Below the pieces are notes generated by a model, which worked only from the letters and a program-made list of their open reading frames with translations, ran no database searches and was not told the DNA's origin. Made by a program: the position numbers and the translations under genes. From positions 1 through 26,551 of IMG/VR virus record IMGVR_UViG_3300022752_003934: a stretch of DNA of 26,551 nt; one strand, written 5' to 3'. Numbering within the stretch: the first letter of the stretch is position 1; every line of letters starts with the position of its first letter. Source of the stretch: a virus. Positions 5,462 to 13,760 of the stretch are shown here, piece by piece.

Positions 5462-6387
5462 AGTTCATTTTCAGAAGCAGTATATTCTTTATCAATAAAT
5501 TCCTCTGGAAGATGCCCTCTAATCCATCCGTCAGGATACAAATCTTTCAGGTCTCTATAACAATCATGTTGATCCGTAAAGAAAGGTCCAAAATAAGGAT
5601 GTTGATAGACGGTTGAATACTTTTTGTTTTTCTGCAACCAAGATCCCCACCAACCATAGGTACTATTTGGGAAAATAGATCCATTACAAAGAGACATCAA
5701 ACATAGATCAATCCAAGGAGATAGACTATATTCCATCTTCCCTCTACCGTTCCAAACCGCTTGAGTTGAATATTCTCTCTGCTCTGATATAAAAAATCTA
5801 TCTTGCTTAAATAAATCCTGTTCTTGAACCCAGTCTAACTTATCGGTTAAAACAAGAATGGGAACATCATCCGAAAAATTTTCCTTCAACATTTTTTCGT
5901 ACCATTCAATACCAGCGACAGGGTATTGATGAGGTCTTCCAGTAGCATCCGCTCTTCTTACGTGGAGGAAAATAATATTATCATCGAATTGTGATATGAA
6001 CTCTTTGCATGGTTCATAGATATCATCAACAAATTCAAAGTCTTCTCTGATTTCCTTTTCAATATGTTTGAAATATTTTTCAGATTGTCTAAATCCCTCA
6101 AGATTTATATTGTCTGGACAATTTTCAAAAAGTTCTTCATCAAAATCATGACATGGTTCATCACGTGTTGGGAAATTTTCCGGAACAAATCCAATATTAT
6201 TCTCTTTCACATGAGGAAGTTTAAACCCATCCATTAAAATGTATTCTGCCATTTGATAGGTCTGCCTATTTCTTGGCGGAATGCACCAGTCATATCCATG
6301 TTTTGCTGCAATGCCTCTTAATGAAGCATACTGAAACATTTGGTTTGCTAGGCGCCCATTAATACCTAGTCTATTGTATCCAATCAT
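5458..6387 (-). CDS. GT11 alpha-1,2-fucosyltransferase-like enzyme (copy 2)
   Basis: Second GT11 member, 309 residues, with GRLANQMFQYASL at 11-23 (identical to copy 1), QSEKYFKHIE, the donor motif HVRRAD at 142-147 (HxRRxD; the usual following Tyr is replaced by Ala in this protein), VLTDKLDWVQEQ, and NSTYGWWGSWLQ near the C-terminus. It is longer than copy 1 by an insert before the WGSWL block (AVWNGRGKMEYSLSPW) and a longer tail. Two paralogues of different length point to different acceptors or donors rather than redundancy. It is coupled by ATGA to the HisC-like gene upstream and by ATGATG to the GT2 gene downstream. Confidence 0.9.
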   Translation of the reverse strand: MIGYNRLGINGRLANQMFQYASLRGIAAKHGYDWCIPPRNRQTYQMAEYILMDGFKLPHVKENNIGFVPENFPTRDEPCHDFDEELFENCPDNINLEGFRQSEKYFKHIEKEIREDFEFVDDIYEPCKEFISQFDDNIIFLHVRRADATGRPHQYPVAGIEWYEKMLKENFSDDVPILVLTDKLDWVQEQDLFKQDRFFISEQREYSTQAVWNGRGKMEYSLSPWIDLCLMSLCNGSIFPNSTYGWWGSWLQKNKKYSTVYQHPYFGPFFTDQHDCYRDLKDLYPDGWIRGHLPEEFIDKEYTASENEL

Positions 6388-7418
6388 TTATTCATCACAT
6401 CCAAAATTTTAATAATTTGTTTTTTAGATCCTATTGTTATTCTAACACAGTTATCTAAATTTTGAAAAGAACTTCTGTCTCTAATAAGAATTTTGTTCTC
6501 TTTCATTTTATTTAACAGAGTTTTAGAATCGGGTGTTTTAACAAGAACAAAATTAGCAGAACTATCTACTGCACGGTATTGGTTGGGTAGATTATCCATG
6601 AAAAACTTTTTAGCATCATTCATTTCAGAAATGCAAAAATCCAAATAATCTAAATCATTTAAACAAGCGACACCGCAAAGTTGTGCAAGAGCATTTACAG
6701 ACTTACCATTTCTAAACTTTCTAAGATGTACAAGTAAATCTGGGTGAGCAATGATATATCCTAAACGAAGAGCTGCAAGACCAAATGCTTTTGAAAAGGT
6801 TCTAGTTATAATTAAATTTTTATTCGATACAACTAAATGGCAACAAGATTGTTTGGCAAATTCATAATAAGCTTCATCAACTACAAATAAAACATCTGGT
6901 AGAGATGTAATTAATTTTTCAATCTCTTTGGTATTCAACAACTTACCAGTAGGGTTATTTGGATTTACAAGATAAACAACGTCGGTGTATTTACAATGAT
7001 CAAAATCATATCGGTGTTCACCTAAAGGATCTTCAATTTGAATCCGCTCATAGTTATCAGTGTTTGTGGTAATGAAAGTATCAACCTGAGTATAAGAAGG
7101 TTGATAAGATAATACCTGAGTATCTTTATCCACAAAGACTGTAAAAATATCCCTTAAAGCATCGTCAGACCCATTATAAACTTCAATAAAATCTTCTGAG
7201 ACGGAAGTATATCTAGAAAGATTTTCCTTCAATTTTGAAGTTGCAACATCTGGGTATCTTTCATAACGATAGAATCTTTTGACAACATCAAAAACTTTAT
7301 TTGATGGAGGAAACTCAGATTCATTCCAATCAAAACATTCCCATTCCGAAGAAAGATTTCTTCTCCCACCAACATTATATTCTTCAAGTTGCTTAATAGA
7401 TTCTCGAACTTTAATCAT
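6384..7418 (-). CDS. HisC-like class I/II PLP aminotransferase
   Basis: Fold-type I PLP enzyme related to histidinol-phosphate aminotransferase and threonine-phosphate decarboxylase (CobD-like). Seen are NPNNPTG (about 152-158), DEAYYEF with the pyridine-binding Asp181, and TRTFSKAFGLAALRLGY with the Schiff-base Lys210. In a sugar cluster the relevant relatives are the Campylobacter capsule enzymes that make serinol phosphate or ethanolamine phosphate; the neighbouring dehydrogenase, CapK-like protein and HAD phosphatase fit that idea, but it remains a hypothesis. I start at the ATG at 7418, which overlaps the stop upstream (TAATG); the frame runs back to a TTG at 7436 without a better ribosome site. 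344 residues, normal length. Confidence 0.87.
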   Translation of the reverse strand: MIKVRESIKQLEEYNVGGRRNLSSEWECFDWNESEFPPSNKVFDVVKRFYRYERYPDVATSKLKENLSRYTSVSEDFIEVYNGSDDALRDIFTVFVDKDTQVLSYQPSYTQVDTFITTNTDNYERIQIEDPLGEHRYDFDHCKYTDVVYLVNPNNPTGKLLNTKEIEKLITSLPDVLFVVDEAYYEFAKQSCCHLVVSNKNLIITRTFSKAFGLAALRLGYIIAHPDLLVHLRKFRNGKSVNALAQLCGVACLNDLDYLDFCISEMNDAKKFFMDNLPNQYRAVDSSANFVLVKTPDSKTLLNKMKENKILIRDRSSFQNLDNCVRITIGSKKQIIKILDVMNK

Positions 7419-8644
7419 TATGAGAGAACTCCCCAAAAATCAATGAACACTTTATTGGATGTATCAAGAGAAGCAAATGCTCTATTAGGATGCATAATAA
7501 TAATTACATCAGACTTATCTACACACTGCTGTGCAGAATCACATTTAATTACAAAATCCAATAGACCATTTAGATTATCATATGTTTGTGGAAGTTCATC
7601 ATAAACAAAAACTCCAACTCCTTGGTTGGTGAGTTTTTCAATCAACTTAACTGAAGGAGATCCTATAGTGACTGGAGATGCTGGTTTAAAAGATACACCA
7701 AGAATACCAACATTCTTGTATCCACTACATTTTCTCAACAAATCCTCATGAAGACTTTCATTTACTTCGTCAGCAAATTTCAAATGCTTTGCTTCTTTAC
7801 CTCTGTTCTCTGCAAATTTAATAAAGGCAGAAGTATCTCTTGGGAAACACGTGCCACCATAAGGAGTCCCATAACCAAAGAAGTATGGTGAAATTCTTTT
7901 ATCCAAACCTATAGTTTCAGTAATGTTATGGACATTTACATTATCTATACCATCACAAAGTTGACCTAGGAAATTTGCAAATGTAATCTTATTAACAATA
8001 AATGCATTCAAAGCGACCTTAGCAATCTCCGCCTCTTCCAATGAAAGAATTTTTTTAGGGGGATTATTGGTATGAAACTTAGACCAAATAGTTTGTGTTT
8101 GAGAAATATCCCGACTATTATTGGATCCAATCAAGAAAAATTCAGGATTTAAAAAGTCTTTAATGACATTACCAAGTTTTACAAAATCTGGAACATATGA
8201 AAATCCAAATCCCCGACCATACTTTCTACCAGAAATTTTTTCAACTAAGTGGATCAACTTGTTAATTGTTCCAGGAAGAACTGTCGATGAAAGAACAATC
8301 AAATGATAGTCTTTTTTACTTCTTTTTAAATTAACAGACAAATCTGTGAGAGCAGACTCGACAAACTCTGCAGAATATCCACTATCTCCAAGTTGGGTAT
8401 TCACTAGAATGATTGATGCTTCTGTTTCTTCTACAGCTCTGGCATATGAATCTGTAAATCCAATAAAGTTTTCATGAGGAAAGATATCAGACAATCCTGG
8501 TTCATAAAAAGGAAGTTCTTGATTGTTTAACTTCTCAAGAATGTATTCATTTTTATCTACACCCAGGATTTTATTTCCACTCTTTGCCAAACAGCAAGCA
8601 AGAGGTAATCCTAGTTTTCCAAGTCCAATAAAACTAACATTCAT
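7418..8644 (-). CDS. UDP-glucose/GDP-mannose 6-dehydrogenase family
   Basis: NAD-dependent four-electron oxidation of a nucleotide hexose to the uronic acid. N-terminal Rossmann site SFIGLGKLGLPLA, the middle domain with EEAEIAKVALNAFIVNK (Lys209, Asn213, Lys219) and the catalytic Cys266 in TPYGGTCFPRD, the GGxCxPxD signature. C-terminal domain with GVSFKPASPVTIGSPS, a variant of the usual GxxFKxxTxDxRxS, so substrate recognition may differ from standard UDP-glucose dehydrogenase. 408 residues. If it makes UDP-glucuronate or a similar uronic acid, the adjacent CapK-like adenylating enzyme could act on its carboxyl group, which is inference. Joined by ATGA upstream and TAATG downstream. Confidence 0.9.
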   Translation of the reverse strand: MNVSFIGLGKLGLPLACCLAKSGNKILGVDKNEYILEKLNNQELPFYEPGLSDIFPHENFIGFTDSYARAVEETEASIILVNTQLGDSGYSAEFVESALTDLSVNLKRSKKDYHLIVLSSTVLPGTINKLIHLVEKISGRKYGRGFGFSYVPDFVKLGNVIKDFLNPEFFLIGSNNSRDISQTQTIWSKFHTNNPPKKILSLEEAEIAKVALNAFIVNKITFANFLGQLCDGIDNVNVHNITETIGLDKRISPYFFGYGTPYGGTCFPRDTSAFIKFAENRGKEAKHLKFADEVNESLHEDLLRKCSGYKNVGILGVSFKPASPVTIGSPSVKLIEKLTNQGVGVFVYDELPQTYDNLNGLLDFVIKCDSAQQCVDKSDVIIIMHPNRAFASLDTSNKVFIDFWGVLS

Positions 8645-9975
8645 ACCTTAACCTCATTAATGATGCTTCTAATTTTGTTTGTTTTTAGATCTCTTTTTAT
8701 TTCATCAACTCGATTGATTGTATAATTCATTTCACCCAGGCGAGAAGATAATCCCTTTATTATATCACTTTTTATATCATCACCGCAATCAGAATTTTGA
8801 ACATAGTTGAAAACAATGTCTTTCTCGGATTTCTGAATAATCTGAAACATTTTAATTGCTGGCATTTTTTTATCAATCCAACTATAAAAATTAACACCAG
8901 GCAATCTTGATCCACTAGCAGAGACTAAAATATCACTACTTCGCCCATTAATTTCTTTAACTACACCATTCTCTAAAACAAAAGTATCCTCTGTCTGATA
9001 ACGAATGAATGGCATGTAATAGTTTAAAAAACCAGTGGCAATCAATCCAAAAGTTCCATCTCCATTATCATAAAATTCATCAACACCATATTCGTAGTTT
9101 TGTTTATAATCTCTAGATTCTTCGGTCTGGTGCATGAAGGATACCTTTTCCATTTGACCATAATGACCACACGGAACAATACCCAAAGTTTCAACTACTT
9201 TATCATACCACTGATTCAACATTTTTTCTGAGGTGACATGAATCTTTTTTACATTGTTTAAACGCAAATTGTTTTCTTCACATAAACAGGAAAGAATGTA
9301 AGCAGACGATGGATACGTGCATATTGTTTGATAATTGCCAGAATTAATCTTATTAATATACAGTTTAATTGTTTGAGAATTCAAATGATAAGCAGACATG
9401 TATAAACGTTTGAGTTCATGATCGTAATACCACAGGGGTGAATCACTATCTTTTGGAACATAACGCCTCAACCAAACACTAGGAGTATCATACAATTTAG
9501 CACCTTGCTCAAGGTATGCTCTCATATTAAAGGCAGCTTCTTTTTTAAGAGTATCATCATCCACAAAAAACTCTAGTTTATCGCCACTAGATCCACTTGT
9601 TGTAATTGGGTATGCTCGATCAAGTTTTCTATTATCAGCAATTAAACGATCACGATTTTCAATAATAATTTTTTTAGTTAAGACTGGAAAATTTTTTAAG
9701 TCTTCAACTGTTTTAAAATCTCTTGGATCCCATTTATTTTCAATAAAAATATCTCTATAGTACGGAACATTTTCATAGCAATATAATAACAAAGATTTTA
9801 ATTCCATCAATTGATAGAACTTTCTTTCTTCTTCATTCCACTCAGAAGTATAAAGCAAAAAATCAAGTGTTTCCTTATACACTTTCCCATACCTCTTATG
9901 AAAAGGTACAAGATTGTAATAGGACCACTTGATAAAGTTGGGTGATTTTTTAACAATTTTATTAACACTTCCCAT
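8641..9975 (-). CDS. CapK-like adenylating enzyme (phenylacetate-CoA ligase family)
   Basis: Member of the CapK/PaaK/F390-synthetase group of the ANL superfamily, common in capsule and O-antigen loci. Visible are YENVPYYRDIF near the start, the phosphate loop TTSGSSGDK at about 125-133, HYGQMEK at the A5-like region, and NYYMPFIRYQTEDTFVL with the A7-like Asp. These enzymes activate a carboxylate as acyl-AMP; the substrate in sugar clusters is mostly unproven. The ATG at 9975 is preferred (GAGGA about 8 bases upstream) over an in-frame GTG at 9990, and gives a 14-base overlap with the HAD gene. 444 residues. Confidence 0.85.
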   Translation of the reverse strand: MGSVNKIVKKSPNFIKWSYYNLVPFHKRYGKVYKETLDFLLYTSEWNEEERKFYQLMELKSLLLYCYENVPYYRDIFIENKWDPRDFKTVEDLKNFPVLTKKIIIENRDRLIADNRKLDRAYPITTSGSSGDKLEFFVDDDTLKKEAAFNMRAYLEQGAKLYDTPSVWLRRYVPKDSDSPLWYYDHELKRLYMSAYHLNSQTIKLYINKINSGNYQTICTYPSSAYILSCLCEENNLRLNNVKKIHVTSEKMLNQWYDKVVETLGIVPCGHYGQMEKVSFMHQTEESRDYKQNYEYGVDEFYDNGDGTFGLIATGFLNYYMPFIRYQTEDTFVLENGVVKEINGRSSDILVSASGSRLPGVNFYSWIDKKMPAIKMFQIIQKSEKDIVFNYVQNSDCGDDIKSDIIKGLSSRLGEMNYTINRVDEIKRDLKTNKIRSIINEVKV

Positions 9976-10282
9976 TAAAAAAATCCTCACTATTTACTGC
10001 CTTATCATCAATATAATAATCTGCCGCATATTTTACACCAGTTCTTAATGTATGGAATTTCAGACCCCAAGAACGAAGTTGATCGAAAGTTTTTTCATAG
10101 TGATTAATTTTCGAATTACAACCTCTAGCAGTCTCAATAATAATTGTATGTCCTTCTTCCCAAAGTTGATTCACTTTTTGAATTCTATCATGATAAGGAA
10201 TAGCTTCAAAATATTTCCAATTATTATTTTCTCCCCTTTCAATATTACAAAGAGTGTGATCTAAATCAAAAACATAAATCAT
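9962..10282 (-). CDS. Small HAD-superfamily phosphatase
   Basis: Only 106 residues but with all HAD loops: FDLDHTLC with nucleophile Asp6 and Asp8 (DxDxT), Thr51 in ETARG, Lys84 in TGVKYAADYYIDDKA and the acidic pair Asp92/Asp93 for Mg. No cap domain, so a small phosphorylated sugar or amino-alcohol is a reasonable substrate. Such minimal HAD proteins are regularly found in capsule clusters beside aminotransferases and nucleotidyl enzymes. Overlaps the GT10 gene (ATGA) and the CapK-like gene (14 bases). Confidence 0.85.
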   Translation of the reverse strand: MIYVFDLDHTLCNIERGENNNWKYFEAIPYHDRIQKVNQLWEEGHTIIIETARGCNSKINHYEKTFDQLRSWGLKFHTLRTGVKYAADYYIDDKAVNSEDFFNGKC

Positions 10283-11124
10283 TTGCTAAATTTTTCCTTC
10301 AAATAATTTTCCCAAATGTAATCTTCAAGAACTTCCATTTTCTTAGCTCTTTCTAGGTTATCTTTAATTGCATCCATTTTACTATAATACAACTCATCAG
10401 AAATATAAAATTCATCAGAGATCGTTATAATCCCATCCATATTAAAGTGCTCACCAATAGTGGGATCACCCAAATAAATGGGAATCGTTCCTGTAGCAAA
10501 ACAATCAAGAATCTTCTCCGTGAAGTATCCAGGAACTTCACAGTTCTCCATTGCAATTGAGAACATGTAATCACAAAGTCCTTCTTCTTTCCAATCTATC
10601 CATTTAAAACCATTTCCAAAATGGTCTACTTGATCTCTGAACTTCTCAACATATTCCAATCTTTTCTTATGACCTTCACACATTACTTTGTTTGAAGTAA
10701 TCATAGAAATCATTTTAGACTTCTCATAAATTTTTGGTTCACGAATCCAAAATCCTTGGGCAGGAACCCACTTAAACTGAGGGCTCAACTTCAGTAATTC
10801 TTTTTCAAAGACAAAAATATATTCAAACTTTTCCAGAAATGCATCCAAGTTATCTCTCAAGAATCGAAACAGATCTGGAACAATAGGTTTCGATTCCAAA
10901 AACCAAGCATACTTGATTTCATCAGAATCATCATTAAATGCTTCAAGAATTCTACGGTCCGTATAAAACTTCGCTACACCACTACCATCAGTAACCCACT
11001 CAAGGTATTTGGATTCTTTTGCATGAACAGAATATCCTTTATTTGGGATTGGAAGTCTACCTCCATCCAAATGCGAAAAGGTACTATCCACTAAGTTAAA
11101 CTTTACTCTTTCAGTCACAATCAA
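10279..11124 (-). CDS. GT10 alpha-1,3/4-fucosyltransferase-like enzyme
   Basis: GT10 transfers L-fucose from GDP-fucose in alpha-1,3 or alpha-1,4 linkage (Lewis-type, as in Helicobacter). The family signature is clear at residues 187-218: YMFSIAMEN with Glu193/Asn194, then GYFTEKILDCFATGTIPIYLG, including the TEK motif that binds the GDP-sugar. N-terminal half is divergent, as usual for acceptor domains. 281 residues, without a membrane anchor or heptad repeats. Together with two GT11 genes it makes three fucosyltransferase-type enzymes in one island although no dedicated GDP-fucose synthase is obvious, so the donor may be GDP-colitose, GDP-L-galactose or host GDP-fucose. A 12-base gap separates it from the gene before. 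Confidence 0.9.
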   Translation of the reverse strand: MIVTERVKFNLVDSTFSHLDGGRLPIPNKGYSVHAKESKYLEWVTDGSGVAKFYTDRRILEAFNDDSDEIKYAWFLESKPIVPDLFRFLRDNLDAFLEKFEYIFVFEKELLKLSPQFKWVPAQGFWIREPKIYEKSKMISMITSNKVMCEGHKKRLEYVEKFRDQVDHFGNGFKWIDWKEEGLCDYMFSIAMENCEVPGYFTEKILDCFATGTIPIYLGDPTIGEHFNMDGIITISDEFYISDELYYSKMDAIKDNLERAKKMEVLEDYIWENYLKEKFSK

Positions 11125-11136
11125 TCTCCTTTAATA

Positions 11137-11868
11137 CTAATTACAATAGATCCAATTTGAATTTCTATAGACTAAATTTATTGCTCTATAATATGTATTT
11201 TCTTCTTCAGACTGTCTTTTTTCATACATGTACATTTTATTATTGCAATACTTATCAATAAGATAGCAAATAGAAGTCTCTACAGTGTGAATTTCTGAAG
11301 CGTTTTCTAAGGCAGAAATCCAATCAAAAATATGAAATCCATTCTTTTTATCTTCGTCAATATTCATTACATGAACTTTAACATCTGAATCGACTTCTGG
11401 AGTAATATTTCGGTCTTTAGAATCTGTTCCAAAAGATTTATTAACTAGTACATAATCTCCATATAAGTTATAAGTATTAATTAATTTTTCTTCTCTTTGA
11501 TAATTCCTAATTAACTTAAAATGTTTTCTATAATCAGAAATGGGAATAGAAAGAAAATAATACTTAGATATCATTACAGGGCATTTTGGCAAATACCTAT
11601 CAGCGTATCCTACAGGAATATACAACTCATTCTCAGTCTGATGGAAATTAGGGTTTCCGTAGTATTGTTTTAAAGGGAAGTTATCAGACTCTTTCACCCA
11701 GATTAAATTTTTCTTTTTAATGTATTGGGATACAATATCATAATAAACAGATCCAACAGGATAATATACAACATACCCCTCAGATATCATTACATCTACA
11801 ATTGGTTGAATCCAAATAATATCACCCAATCCAAGGGGTTGATAGATTAAACAAGTTTTATTCTGCAT
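11137..11868 (-). CDS. Putative GT-B-fold glycosyltransferase, GT9/heptosyltransferase-like
   Basis: Weakly recognised. The N-terminus NKTCLIYQPLGLGDIIWIQP has the G-x-GD-hydrophobic pattern of ADP-heptose:LPS heptosyltransferases, in which the Asp is catalytic. The C-terminal part WISALENASEIHTVETSICYL resembles the region of GT-B enzymes that binds the nucleotide sugar (an alternating 'observe/time' helix with a TS/ETS loop). At 243 residues it is well short of ordinary GT9 (about 320-350). The start overlaps the end of the SDR gene by 11 bases. Could also be a degenerate GT41-like protein; function unproven. Confidence 0.6.
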   Translation of the reverse strand: MQNKTCLIYQPLGLGDIIWIQPIVDVMISEGYVVYYPVGSVYYDIVSQYIKKKNLIWVKESDNFPLKQYYGNPNFHQTENELYIPVGYADRYLPKCPVMISKYYFLSIPISDYRKHFKLIRNYQREEKLINTYNLYGDYVLVNKSFGTDSKDRNITPEVDSDVKVHVMNIDEDKKNGFHIFDWISALENASEIHTVETSICYLIDKYCNNKMYMYEKRQSEEENTYYRAINLVYRNSNWIYCN

Positions 11869-12679
11869 GATTTAAATAATGCTGATAACATTTTTTAATT
11901 GAAGTTTCAAGACCATCAAGATTCAAATCCAATTTAGAAAGTTCATATCCAGATGCAGAATAAGATTTTTCATATCCCGATTCAAAAATATCAATAGGCA
12001 CTTTATAATCAGATAAATTATTAATCATTGCTGCAACTTCAGAAAGATAATAACTTTCAGAGTATACAAGATTAAGTTCTTTAGGCAAATTTTTATCTCC
12101 AGAAAGGTACAAATCTACAACCTTTTTGGTATCATCGATTCCAAAAAAATCCATTAATCGATCTTTAAAGATAACAATTTCTTTTTTGTTAATATAGTTT
12201 CTAATATTAGCAGTGGTGAACATATCCTTTGGAGATTCTGGACCGAAGACATTGAAGAATCTCAGATTGTAAACATGCCTCATTTGACGAGAACGATATG
12301 TAATCAAATATTTTGACAAACCATAGTAATCATCAGGAATAACCTTTCCAAAATCTTTTTCATCTACTTTAGCGATATCTCTTTTTCTCCCATAAGAAGC
12401 ACCGCTACAAAAATTAATCATGGGAATTGCTTGAGATGCTAAACACTCAAACATGATTAGATTATTATAAAAATCCTCAGGAAGATCTTGACGCACTCTA
12501 CGACCCCCACGGATAGCAGAGTGTATAATAAAATCAAATTCTCTATTACGAAAAAATTGATTTACATTTTCAATACTGGAATAATTAACGTCATAATATT
12601 GAACATCATGATTCTCTTTGAGATATGGAATAAGTTCTCTACCAAGAGTTCCTTTATGTCCAGTAAACAAAATTCTCAT
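11858..12679 (-). CDS. Extended SDR, possible GDP-fucose/colitose synthase-like reductase
   Basis: NAD(P)-binding MRILFTGHKGTLGREL (GxxGxxG) and catalytic Tyr119-x3-Lys123 in DDYYGLSKYL, with Ser in NFCSGASYG. The run IIHSAIRGGRRVRQDLPEDF followed by a dense helix is reminiscent of GDP-L-fucose synthase (WcaG) and the related ColC, which act right after Gmd or ColD, but the match is loose and the protein (273 residues) is shorter. It could supply the missing 3,5-epimerase/4-reductase step of the GDP-sugar branch; equally it may be an RmlD-like or unrelated sugar reductase. Overlaps the transketolase-like gene by ATGA. Confidence 0.78.
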   Translation of the reverse strand: MRILFTGHKGTLGRELIPYLKENHDVQYYDVNYSSIENVNQFFRNREFDFIIHSAIRGGRRVRQDLPEDFYNNLIMFECLASQAIPMINFCSGASYGRKRDIAKVDEKDFGKVIPDDYYGLSKYLITYRSRQMRHVYNLRFFNVFGPESPKDMFTTANIRNYINKKEIVIFKDRLMDFFGIDDTKKVVDLYLSGDKNLPKELNLVYSESYYLSEVAAMINNLSDYKVPIDIFESGYEKSYSASGYELSKLDLNLDGLETSIKKCYQHYLNHAE

Positions 12680-13146
12680 CGTCTAAGATTAATATAAGAT
12701 GGTTTATCCGAATAAAGAAATTTTTTAATGTCAACTTCTTCTGCAGACTGTGGATGGTACACTTCAATGTTTGGGAGTGCCTTTAAGACTTGCAAATCTT
12801 CACAGGCATAATGACTGAATCCACAAGGACCATAATCATCATTGCGTCCACTACCTACAAGTTTAACAGGAATCTGTTCATAATGCAAGTAATTACGGAT
12901 AAACTCAAATGGGCGATAGAGAACAAAAGGTGTAATTGAATAGCAGACAGGAATTTTTCCTTCTAAAGCAAATCCAACTCCCATGCCAATCATAAGTTGT
13001 TCTGCAGCACCTGGATTAATAACTCTTTGGGGAAACTCATCACGAAGATGATCAAAAACTTTATATCCAACATCACCAACTAAGAGAACAATATTATCAT
13101 TTGCTCTCATTTCTTCAGTAAGAAGTTCTTGAAATCTTCTTCTCAT
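12676..13146 (-). CDS. Transketolase-like protein, pyrimidine-binding subunit
   Basis: Second half of a split TPP-dependent transketolase. NPGAAEQLMIGMGVGFALEG carries the GxAEQ motif whose Glu49 activates the TPP aminopyrimidine ring, then SITPFVLYRPFEFIRN and GFSHYACEDLQVLKALPNIEV, matching the Pyr domain. The protein stops at 156 residues, right after this domain (SDKPSYINLRR), so the usual C-terminal domain of about 130 residues is absent. The genes for both halves overlap (ATGA) in order PP domain then Pyr domain. In sugar clusters split transketolases transfer two- or three-carbon ketol units, but which sugar is built here is unknown. Confidence 0.88.
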   Translation of the reverse strand: MRRRFQELLTEEMRANDNIVLLVGDVGYKVFDHLRDEFPQRVINPGAAEQLMIGMGVGFALEGKIPVCYSITPFVLYRPFEFIRNYLHYEQIPVKLVGSGRNDDYGPCGFSHYACEDLQVLKALPNIEVYHPQSAEEVDIKKFLYSDKPSYINLRR

Positions 13147-13760
13147 AACGATCCAACTGCCTCCAGATATTGTTGTTCTGTAAAATTTGTATAGTGAGCA
13201 TCTAATCCAGAAAGACCAAAACTCTCTACAGTTGTTCTGACAAAATTTACCTCTGGATTAAAGGCTTTGATTCGGGTTTCCAAATAATCCAAATCAACTG
13301 CATCATATGCCGCCCAACCATTTGCATTCACATAGATTTTCAAATTATCAACTTTGTTTTCATGTGAAAACCTAAGTGCTTCCCAAATAGATCCTTCAGC
13401 ACATTCTCCATCAGAAATCATACAATATACATTGCGATTAGGATTAGCAAGTGCTCTCCCAACAGCGACAGTAATTCCCATACCAAGACTTCCAGTTGAA
13501 CAATAAATTTTGTCCAACTCGTTTCTTTTAGGATGCTCACCATACTTATCCAATAACTCTTGTGCATTCAAACCGTAATACTCTTCAAGTATTACATACA
13601 GTGCAACAACAGCATGTCCATTAGAAAGAATGAAAATATCATCTTCATTCATTTCACTGTAAATTTGATTTAAAATTTCTAAGCAAGAAAAATAACTTCC
13701 TAAATGGTGAAGTTTATTTTCATAACAAATGTCAAGTAATCTACGATAAAGTTTTTTCAT
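13143..13760 (-). CDS. Transketolase-like protein, TPP diphosphate-binding subunit
   Basis: First half of the split transketolase. LHHLGSYFSCLEILNQIY and DDIFILSNGHAVVALY match the N-terminal substrate/TPP region, TGSLGMGITVAVG the conserved SLG-G loop, and SDGECAEGSIWEALRFS followed by NAN the TPP/Mg motif (GDGExxEGxxWEA...N-x-N; here SDG instead of GDG, Asn at about 145 and 147). It has 205 residues against about 270-280 for typical N-subunits, so both halves are trimmed. The ATG at 13760 overlaps the preceding TGA (TGATG); the frame extends one codon further to a TTG. Confidence 0.9.
   Translation of the reverse strand: MKKLYRRLLDICYENKLHHLGSYFSCLEILNQIYSEMNEDDIFILSNGHAVVALYVILEEYYGLNAQELLDKYGEHPKRNELDKIYCSTGSLGMGITVAVGRALANPNRNVYCMISDGECAEGSIWEALRFSHENKVDNLKIYVNANGWAAYDAVDLDYLETRIKAFNPEVNFVRTTVESFGLSGLDAHYTNFTEQQYLEAVGSL

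Noticed and set aside
7419-7436. Six-residue N-terminal extension of the HisC-like protein from a TTG
   Set aside because: ATG at 7418 forms a TAATG overlap with the preceding gene, the same coupling used elsewhere in the operon.
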